Made by a program: the position numbers and the translations under genes. The notes beneath the pieces were generated by a model. The model had not been told where the DNA came from. It saw only the letters and a program-made list of their open reading frames with translations, and ran no database searches. 64,000 bases of DNA from Cohnella cholangitidis (lineage in GTDB: Bacteria > Bacillota > Bacilli > Paenibacillales > Paenibacillaceae): the NCBI RefSeq assembly GCF_014107495.1, contig NZ_CP041969.1, positions 4,761,501 through 4,825,500 on the forward strand, written 5' to 3'. Position 1 is the first letter of the stretch, and each line of letters opens with the position of its first letter. Below are positions 17,543 through 23,035 of the stretch, piece after piece.

Positions 17543-17734
17543 TTAGCAACAGCCGATATCATTGTAACCTGATCGATTGTAAGTCGCTCCATTGCTCGGA
17601 TTTACGCAAGTTAAACTGACGTAAACTTGGCGCTGCGAACCGCCGCCTTGCGTGCAACTTTGTCCTGCGCAAAAAGGCGTGCCGCTGCTGCTGCTGGCGA
17701 TATAATGCCCGCTATCACAAGAAACCGCCATCAT
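17543..17734 (-). CDS. Small six-cysteine peptide, candidate secreted bacteriocin or signal
   Basis: A 63-residue peptide with a strong ribosome site (AAGGGGGTGAA) before two adjacent ATG codons (17734, 17731). It is rich in Gly, Ser, Asn and Tyr, and has Cys at 6, 22, 27, 43, 62 and 63, giving gaps of 15, 4, 15 and 18 residues and a terminal GCC. There is no signal peptide, no double-glycine leader and no long charged leader, so the whole product may be the mature peptide. It is the first gene of a run encoding an ABC exporter, two CxxC proteins and MauE, which fits a disulfide-stabilised exported peptide. I know no family for it. A structural spore or wall peptide is an alternative. Confidence 0.75.
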   Translation of the reverse strand: MMAVSCDSGHYIASSSSGTPFCAGQSCTQGGGSQRQVYVSLTCVNPSNGATYNRSGYNDIGCC

Positions 17735-17806
17735 TTCACCCCCTTAACGTTCAATTTGCTTTCGTTATTAAAGTATCACATCTCATAAAATGGAAAAATA
17801 GAACAA

Positions 17807-17829
17807 TTGTTGTATTTTTGGTTGTTGTA
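17807..17829. promoter_or_regulatory. Direct repeat upstream of the peptide gene, possible operator
   Basis: TTGTTGTA occurs at 17807-17814 and 17822-17829, a period of 15 bases, in the 108-base spacer between the HTH regulator and the peptide gene. On the peptide's strand it reads TACAACAA twice, upstream of where its promoter should lie. Binding by the adjacent LuxR-type regulator is a guess. Confidence 0.4.
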
Positions 17830-17842
17830 ACCTAAAGAATAC

Positions 17843-18070
17843 TTAAATGATTTCCTGAACGATTTTAATAATCAATGAAGCTTTCGATCTCACTCCCATT
17901 TTGTTGTGAATATTGTGGATGATGGTTCTTGTCGTAAATTCGCTGATGGTCAATAATTCTGAAATTTCTTTGTAAGTGTGGTCCAACATCCAATAGACTG
18001 CTACCTCTCGTTCTCTTCTAGTAAGCCCGTAGCCGCTAATCTTCTTTTCGAAAAAAGAATGAATATCCAC
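17843..18070 (-). CDS. Stand-alone LuxR/GerE-type HTH regulator
   Basis: A 75-residue protein that is little more than a GerE-like helix-turn-helix. LTRREREVAVYWMLDHTYKEI and LTISEFTTRTIIHNIHNKMGV match the T-x-R-E-x-E-V and K-E-I-A-x-x-L-x-I-S-x-x-T-V pattern of LuxR C-terminal domains. It has no receiver, ligand or kinase domain. The start is a GTG at 18070 behind GAGGGGG. It lies 108 bases upstream of the cysteine-rich peptide gene on the same strand, so a role as regulator of that cassette is likely by position. Small GerE-like regulators such as B. subtilis GerE (74 residues) act late in sporulation, which makes sporulation-time expression a possibility. Confidence 0.85.
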   Translation of the reverse strand: MDIHSFFEKKISGYGLTRREREVAVYWMLDHTYKEISELLTISEFTTRTIIHNIHNKMGVRSKASLIIKIVQEII

Positions 18071-18216
18071 TAAGTCCCCCCTCTTGAACGATAAATAGGT
18101 CTGATTTTGAAAACGTTTTCCTCAAAATATTATCATTAAAAGATCGAATTAGTAAACGATAAAACTGAATATTTTGGAAATTTTCAGCAATGTATGTCAG
18201 CATCGTCGGGAGCGTG

Positions 18217-18245
18217 TTGACAATTTAGGCGAGACCGATTATGAT
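18217..18245 (+). promoter_or_regulatory. Strong SigA promoter of the cst-like operon
   Basis: TTGACA (18217-18222), exactly 17 bases, TATGAT (18240-18245). The predicted start of transcription falls at the left edge of the first CstR-type operator. Confidence 0.85.
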
Positions 18246-18252
18246 GATCTAC

Positions 18253-18268
18253 ATACCCTACAGGGTAT
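18253..18268 (+). promoter_or_regulatory. CstR-type operator 1
   Basis: ATACCC-TACA-GGGTAT, a perfect inverted repeat of 6 bp with a 4-base centre. It matches the G/C-rich palindromes bound by CsoR/CstR proteins and sits at the transcription start. Confidence 0.8.
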
Positions 18269-18286
18269 ATATTTTTACAATAAAAC

Positions 18287-18302
18287 ATACCCCATAGGGT
18301 AT
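18287..18302 (+). promoter_or_regulatory. CstR-type operator 2
   Basis: ATACCC-CATA-GGGTAT, same half-sites as operator 1 and centred 34 bases from it, between the promoter and the first gene. Confidence 0.8.
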
Positions 18303-18331
18303 AAAATCAAGCAAGGAGGAATCACCTCGTT

Positions 18332-18910
18332 ATGACTCAAACATTCACGGCTAATCAAGTATTGGATTGCAAAGGGCTTGCTTGCCCGATGCCGATCGTT
18401 CGGACCAAGAAAGCGATGGACGGCTTGCTGCCGGGCGAAGTCATAGAGATGCAAGCGACGGACGTAGGTTCTCTCGCGGATATTCAAGGCTGGGCCAAAA
18501 ACACCGGGCATCAGTATTTAGGAACGTTGCGCGAAGGGGGAGTGCTGAAGCATTTTATTCGGAAAGCTTCGCCCGAAGAAATGAAGGATGAAGTTCCTTT
18601 CTCCCCGGAAATCGCGAATGAAACGGTCAAAAGCTTGCTGGAGCAAGGAGGAAAAGCGGCCATTCTCGATGTTAGAGAGCCCGCGGAATTCGCCTTTAGC
18701 CATATTCCGGGAGCGATCTCCATTCCGATTGGCGAACTGGACAGCCGGATGAACGAGCTTGACCGGAGCGAAGAGCTCTATGTCATCTGCCGGACGGGCA
18801 GAAGAAGCGGATTGGCATGCCAACGGCTCAAGGAGAATGGCTATAAGGTAAGCAACGTGATGCCCGGCATGACGGCATGGAGCGGACCGACGGAACAATC
18901 GGAACAATAA
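18332..18910 (+). CDS. TusA-rhodanese fusion sulfurtransferase
   Basis: 192 residues with two sulfur-carrier domains. Residues 8-80 form a TusA/SirA domain with GLACPMPIV (Cys18 carries the persulfide). Residues about 90-188 form a rhodanese domain with CRTGRRSG (Cys153, the active-site loop). This matches CstA-like proteins of persulfide-stress operons (staphylococcal CstA adds a further DsrE domain, which here is encoded as a separate gene). The role is to accept and pass sulfane sulfur inside the cytoplasm. It is the first gene of the operon, directly behind two operator copies; AAGGAGG precedes the ATG at 18332. Confidence 0.92.
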   Translation: MTQTFTANQVLDCKGLACPMPIVRTKKAMDGLLPGEVIEMQATDVGSLADIQGWAKNTGHQYLGTLREGGVLKHFIRKASPEEMKDEVPFSPEIANETVKSLLEQGGKAAILDVREPAEFAFSHIPGAISIPIGELDSRMNELDRSEELYVICRTGRRSGLACQRLKENGYKVSNVMPGMTAWSGPTEQSEQ

Positions 18911-18944
18911 TCGCCAATCAATCACATCTGGGAGGTTAACGAAA

Positions 18945-20132
18945 ATGATCAACGATAACGTGAAATTAAAGAACGCCGACAATGCCGATACGAACCCTCA
19001 AGCCGTCCCGATGAGCGCGCAGGAAGTCGCCCGGGCGGTCATAGACCATAAGCCGCTTTTTATCCTAGATGTACGTAACACGGATGCTTATGCGGATTGG
19101 AAAATCGAAGGCACTCAAGTAAAGAGCGTTAACGTTCCCTATTTCGAACTGCTCGAGGGTGTCGATTCCGTTCTTCCATTGCTTCCCGATCATAGCCCGG
19201 TACTCGTCGTATGCGCGAAGGAAGGCTCGTCGAAGTTCGTTGCCGAGCAGCTCGCGGAAGCGGGAAGAAGCGACGTCCGTTACTTGGAGGGCGGGATGAA
19301 GGCATGGAGCGAACATCTGGAGCCGGTGAAGATCGGCGATCTGAAGGACGGAGGCGAGCTGTACCAATTCGTACGATTGGGCAAAGGCTGCCTATCGTAT
19401 ATGGTTCTGTCGGACGGAGAAGCGGCGGTCGTGGATACTTTGAGGATGACCGACGTATTCGAAAAATTCGCCAAAGAGAAGGGCGCTCGCATTAAGCACA
19501 CGCTGGACACGCACCTGCATGCGGATCACATCTCAGGCGGGCGTAAGCTTGCCGAGGAATCGGGCGCGGAATATTGGTTGCCGACGAAGGACGCCGACGA
19601 AGTTACTTTTTCCTACAATCCGCTTGAAGACGGTCAGACTCTCACGGTCGGCAATACGGAAATCGCGATTCAGCCGGTATACTCCCCGGGGCATACGATC
19701 GGAAGCACTTCGCTGGTCGTGGATGATCAATATTTGCTGAGCGGGGACATTTTATTCGTCGCTTCGATCGGGCGGCCCGATCTGGCGGGGAAAGCCGGGG
19801 ATTGGGCGGGCGACCTGAGATCGACGCTATACGAAAGATACAGGAGCTTGTCCGAAGAGCTGACGGTGCTTCCTGCCCACTTCGGTCAACTAAGCGAGCT
19901 GGGCGAGGATGGAAGAGTGTCGGCGAAGCTGGGAGAGCTGTATGCCAACAATCCCGGCTTGAACATGAAAGATGAAGCAACGTTCAGGCAAGCGGTAACG
20001 ACGAATCTGCCGTCCCAGCCTAACGCCTATCAAGAAATTCGCGGAACGAATATGGGCCGGATACAGCCTAACGAAGAAGAACAACGCGAGATGGAGATCG
20101 GGCCGAACCGGTGCGCGATCCACGACAAATAA
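18945..20132 (+). CDS. Rhodanese plus metallo-beta-lactamase persulfide dioxygenase-like protein
   Basis: 395 residues: an N-terminal rhodanese domain (about 22-128, catalytic Cys90 in VVCAKEGSS) and a C-terminal metallo-beta-lactamase domain (about 140-395) with THLHADHISGG (metal ligands), SPGHTIGS, SGDILF and LPAHFG. The second part is of the ETHE1/CstB persulfide dioxygenase class with a non-haem Fe(II) site, which oxidises low-molecular persulfides to sulfite or thiosulfate. In characterised CstB and in PDO-rhodanese fusions the rhodanese follows the dioxygenase; here it precedes it. GGGAGG lies before the ATG at 18945. Confidence 0.9.
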   Translation: MINDNVKLKNADNADTNPQAVPMSAQEVARAVIDHKPLFILDVRNTDAYADWKIEGTQVKSVNVPYFELLEGVDSVLPLLPDHSPVLVVCAKEGSSKFVAEQLAEAGRSDVRYLEGGMKAWSEHLEPVKIGDLKDGGELYQFVRLGKGCLSYMVLSDGEAAVVDTLRMTDVFEKFAKEKGARIKHTLDTHLHADHISGGRKLAEESGAEYWLPTKDADEVTFSYNPLEDGQTLTVGNTEIAIQPVYSPGHTIGSTSLVVDDQYLLSGDILFVASIGRPDLAGKAGDWAGDLRSTLYERYRSLSEELTVLPAHFGQLSELGEDGRVSAKLGELYANNPGLNMKDEATFRQAVTTNLPSQPNAYQEIRGTNMGRIQPNEEEQREMEIGPNRCAIHDK

Positions 20133-20146
20133 GGAGGATAAACAAA

Positions 20147-20374
20147 ATGAATATCGACGTACGCGTAGACACGAAAGGAATGGCATGTCCGATGCCGATC
20201 GTGAAAGGGAAAAAAGCTTTGGACGGCATGATGCAAGGACAAATATTGGAACTTCTCTCGACGGACAGAGGGGCATTGAACGATTTTCAGGCTTGGGTGA
20301 AGCAATCCCCGAACGAATGGATTTCTCATGAAGAAACGAACGGAGTTCACCGCTTCCTCATTCGCAAAGGTTGA
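20147..20374 (+). CDS. TusA-family sulfur carrier
   Basis: A 75-residue TusA/SirA-like protein: MACPMPIVKGKKALD with the carrier Cys14, then a ferredoxin-like beta-alpha-beta-alpha-beta fold ending HRFLIRKG. The start is the ATG at 20147, eight bases after AAGGAGG; an upstream in-frame ATG would include the ribosome site. It is the second TusA domain in this operon and probably moves sulfane sulfur between the rhodaneses and the dioxygenase. Confidence 0.9.
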   Translation: MNIDVRVDTKGMACPMPIVKGKKALDGMMQGQILELLSTDRGALNDFQAWVKQSPNEWISHEETNGVHRFLIRKG

Positions 20375-20415
20375 CGCAAACGGTAATTTCAACATGGGAA
20401 GGGGGGCAAGTAACG

Positions 20416-21207
20416 ATGGATTTCAACTTAGATTTGGGACTGATCGCGGGTCTCTTCGCGATCGGTTTCGTCGGATCGATGATCTCGGGCATGGTGGGCA
20501 TCGGGGGTTCGATCATCAAGTATCCGATGTTGCTCTACATCCCGCCGGCGCTGGGCTTCGCTGCCTTCACCGCGCAAGAAGTATCGGCGATCAGCGCGGT
20601 ACAGGTGTTCTTCGCGACGATAGCCGGCGTCTTCGCCTTCCGTAAAGGCGGTTACATCAACAAAGCCCTTGTTCTGGCGATGGGCAGCGCAATCGTCGTC
20701 GGAAGCTTCGCGGGCGGTTACGGATCGAAATTCCTTGCCGACTCCGCGATCAACGTCACCTATGCTATCTTGGCGCTTATCGCGGCCGTCATGATGTTTT
20801 TTCCTAAGCGGGCGGAGGAGAACGGGGATTTCACTCAGTTAACGTTCAACAAGACGCTTGCGTTCTTACTTGCCGGGGTGATCGGCATCGTATCCGGTAT
20901 CGTCGGCGCGGCGGGCGCATTCATAACCGTTCCGGTCATGCTGGTCATTCTTCGCATCCCGACAAGGGTAGCGATCGCTTCCTCCTTGGCGATCACGTTT
21001 ATTTCGTCGATCGGCTCGACGGCGGGCAAGCTGCTCGGCGGTCATATGCTGCTCGTCCCTTCGGTCGTCATGGTTGTCGCGAGCCTGCTTGCGGCTCCGC
21101 TTGGGGCGCTGATCAGCAAGAAAATCAATACGAAAGCACTGCAATGGATTCTGATCGCGCTCATTACGGCGACGGTCGTGAAAATTTGGACGGACTTGTT
21201 ACTATAA
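20416..21207 (+). CDS. TauE/SafE-family anion exporter (sulfite/thiosulfate)
   Basis: A 263-residue membrane protein with about eight hydrophobic segments and the family stretches SMISGMVGIGGSIIKYPMLL near the N terminus and GIVSGIVGAAGAFITVPVM in the second half, an internal duplication typical of TauE/SafE. In this operon it most likely exports sulfite or thiosulfate made by the persulfide dioxygenase. The start at 20416 is chosen because AAGGGGGG lies upstream and the hydrophobic region begins at once; the in-frame ATG at 20371 overlaps the preceding gene. Confidence 0.9.
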   Translation: MDFNLDLGLIAGLFAIGFVGSMISGMVGIGGSIIKYPMLLYIPPALGFAAFTAQEVSAISAVQVFFATIAGVFAFRKGGYINKALVLAMGSAIVVGSFAGGYGSKFLADSAINVTYAILALIAAVMMFFPKRAEENGDFTQLTFNKTLAFLLAGVIGIVSGIVGAAGAFITVPVMLVILRIPTRVAIASSLAITFISSIGSTAGKLLGGHMLLVPSVVMVVASLLAAPLGALISKKINTKALQWILIALITATVVKIWTDLLL

Positions 21208-21228
21208 TTTATAGGAGGAATCGATGAG

Positions 21229-21705
21229 ATGGAAAAAGAACAAACGACGATTGTCCTCTTCAGCGGGGACTTGGACAAGGCGATAGCCGCATTCATCATT
21301 GCCAACGGCGCGGCGGCCTACGATCATGACGTTACGATTTTCTTTACCTTCTGGGGATTGAATACGATGCGCAAGGAGGAGGTCGTTAAGACTGAAAAAG
21401 GCTTGCTGGAGAAAATGTTCGGTTGGATGATGCCGCGAGGCGCGAACAAGCTCGGTCTTTCCAATATGAACATGATGGGCATGGGTCCCAAAATGATTAA
21501 ACACGTCATGAAGAAACATAACGCGCTATCGCTTCCTCAATTGATCGAATTGGCGAAGGAGCAAGGAGTTAAGCTCGTGGCGTGCACGATGACGATGGAT
21601 TTGCTCGGCTTGAAGAAGGAAGAACTCGTCGACGGCATGGAGCTGGCGGGAGTAGCGGCTTATCTGGGAGACGCGACGAAAGCGAAGGTGAACCTGTTCA
21701 TCTAA
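21229..21705 (+). CDS. DsrE/DsrF-like sulfur-relay protein
   Basis: 158 residues of the DsrE/F-like family (DrsE_2 type). The N-terminal TTIVLFSGDLDKAIAAFIIANGAAA strand-helix and the central GLSNMNMMGMGPKMI stretch are typical, and VACTMTMDLLG carries the likely sulfur-binding Cys119. Members of this family accompany TusA and rhodanese in persulfide operons and are thought to carry sulfane sulfur. The gene follows the exporter by 21 bases with ATAGGAGGAA before its ATG. Confidence 0.88.
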   Translation: MEKEQTTIVLFSGDLDKAIAAFIIANGAAAYDHDVTIFFTFWGLNTMRKEEVVKTEKGLLEKMFGWMMPRGANKLGLSNMNMMGMGPKMIKHVMKKHNALSLPQLIELAKEQGVKLVACTMTMDLLGLKKEELVDGMELAGVAAYLGDATKAKVNLFI

Positions 21706-21712
21706 TCGGGAC

Positions 21713-21732
21713 ATGGCGCGGCCATTTTTTTT
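21713..21732 (+). terminator. Weak terminator before cstR
   Basis: ATGGC-GCG-GCCAT is a 5-bp stem followed by a run of seven T. The stem is short, so partial read-through into cstR is likely. Confidence 0.4.
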
Positions 21733-21736
21733 GGAT

Positions 21737-21758
21737 TATAATATACCCAATAGGGTAT
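21737..21758 (+). promoter_or_regulatory. Promoter -10 box and CstR-type operator 3 before cstR
   Basis: TATAAT (21737-21742) abuts ATACCC-AATA-GGGTAT (21743-21758). The half-sites are the same as in operators 1 and 2. This suggests autoregulation of cstR from an internal promoter. Confidence 0.78.
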
Positions 21759-21791
21759 GGTGCGCCTAACAAACGAGGAGGTATGAACGAA

Positions 21792-22058
21792 ATGGCATAC
21801 GAGTACAACGATGATCTGAAGAAGAGACTCAAGCGACTGGAAGGACAAGTGCGCGGAGTTCTCCGGCTAATGGAGGAACGGAAAGATTGCAAGGACGTCA
21901 TTACTCAACTGTCCGCGGTCAGAAGCGCCGCGGACAAGGCGATCGCGACGATCGTAGCCGAGAATCTGGAACAATGCATCATCGCCGAGCAAGAGATGGG
22001 CGGAGATACGAGGAACGTGGTCAAACAAGCGATTGAACTGCTGGTGAAAAGCCGGTAG
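21792..22058 (+). CDS. cstR: CstR/CsoR-family persulfide-sensing repressor
   Basis: An 88-residue all-helical repressor of the CsoR family (LKKRLKRLEGQVRGVLRLMEE is the signature first helix). Cys33 and Cys62 match the two thiols that CstR cross-links through sulfane sulfur. The histidine that copper-sensing CsoR carries four residues before the second Cys is replaced by Asn (AENLEQC), which favours a persulfide over a copper sensor, as does the operon. Start at 21792: AGGAGG ends ten bases upstream, while the ATG at 21783 lies only one base from it. Three copies of the ATACCC-N4-GGGTAT operator occur in this operon. Confidence 0.92.
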   Translation: MAYEYNDDLKKRLKRLEGQVRGVLRLMEERKDCKDVITQLSAVRSAADKAIATIVAENLEQCIIAEQEMGGDTRNVVKQAIELLVKSR

Positions 22059-22094
22059 CGGACGTCGTTGCTGATCGGAAAGGATGAATTCTTA

Positions 22095-22487
22095 ATGGAA
22101 CTCTCGACGATACTAGGTCTATTGCTCATCGTCGTTATCGTATGGCTTGTTCTAAGGGGATTTTCGTCATCGAAAGGCTTGTCCAATTACGACGCCGAGC
22201 AATTCGGCGAACGGTTGAAAGCGACTGCAGACGTGATGCTGATCGACGTCAGGGAGGTTGAGGAATACCGAAGCGGACATCTTCCCGGGGCGATCAACAT
22301 TCCGTTGTCGCAGCTGCGAAGCCGTATCGGCGAGGTTGCCAAGGCTAACGGTCGCGAAGTGCTTCTTTATTGCCGAAGCGGGATGAGAAGCAAACAAGCG
22401 GCGGCGGTCATGCGCGGTCAAGGCGTGGAACGCTTAGGCCATCTTCAAGGCGGGATCACGTCCTGGAGGGGCAAAATTACGAAATAA
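22095..22487 (+). CDS. Membrane-anchored rhodanese
   Basis: 130 residues: an N-terminal membrane helix (about 4-22, ILGLLLIVVIVWLVL) and a rhodanese domain with YCRSGMRSK (Cys93). It likely transfers sulfane sulfur at the membrane face, close to the TauE exporter or incoming sulfide. The start at 22095 puts AAAGGATGA eight bases upstream and begins the hydrophobic helix directly. It follows cstR by 36 bases. Confidence 0.9.
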   Translation: MELSTILGLLLIVVIVWLVLRGFSSSKGLSNYDAEQFGERLKATADVMLIDVREVEEYRSGHLPGAINIPLSQLRSRIGEVAKANGREVLLYCRSGMRSKQAAAVMRGQGVERLGHLQGGITSWRGKITK

Positions 22488-22498
22488 CGGAGGGCAGC

Positions 22499-22887
22499 AT
22501 GGACTTCCATTATACGGTCGAGACGACAAAAGCGTCGAGGAAGCGATATCGTCATTAGAAGAAAGCTTAAAAGAGCAACAATTCGGCATCTTGTGGCAGT
22601 TGGATCTTCCGGCGAAGCTTAAGGAAAAGGGAATCGATTCGTATACGGAACCCTATCGCATACTCGAAGTATGCAATCCGCGCGAAGCTGCCCGGGTTCT
22701 TGGGGAGAACGAGCTGTCAGGCTATTTCCTTCCCTGCAAGATCGTCGTCTATAGCCGGAACGGAACAACGAAGATCGGGCTGCCTAGACCCGAAGCGCTA
22801 ATGCGGCTTTTGGAGGACGAACGTTTGCAGGAAACCGCGCGGAGCGTCGAACAAGTGCTTGTCGATGTATTGAATAGAAGCAAATAA
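22499..22887 (+). pseudogene. DUF302 protein gene with single-base frameshift
   Basis: From the ATG at 22499 (ACGGAGGG upstream) the frame reads MDFHYTVETTK and then ends early. One frame over, at once after the AAAA run at 22528-22531, it continues VEEAISSLEESLKEQQFGIL and runs to 22887 with LEVCNPREAARVL and GYFLPCKIVVY, the DUF302 signature. Adding one A restores a 129-residue DUF302 protein of normal length. DUF302 proteins often accompany rhodanese and sulfur-oxidation genes; their activity is unknown. A sequencing error in the A run is as likely as a true mutation. Confidence 0.85.
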
Positions 22888-22900
22888 GCTAAGGATACGG

Positions 22901-22930
22901 CCCCGTACAATGAATTGTACGGGGGTTTTT
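22901..22930 (+). terminator. Terminator of the cst-like operon
   Basis: CCCCGTACAA and TTGTACGGGG pair perfectly over 10 bp around TGAA, followed after one G by TTTTT. Confidence 0.92.
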
Positions 22931-22970
22931 GTGCCGCTTGGGAGAGGAGAAGAGAATTCGATCGCAAAGG

Positions 22971-22999
22971 TTGCACTCGGTTCATTCGCGTGATACAAC
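22971..22999 (+). promoter_or_regulatory. Probable promoter of helD-recQ
   Basis: TTGCAC (22971-22976), 17 bases, TACAAC (22994-22999), shortly before the helD start and just after a strong terminator. Confidence 0.4.
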
Positions 23000-23035
23000 A
23001 TAGAATACGAAGGTTTAACTTGGGAGTTGAGAAAT

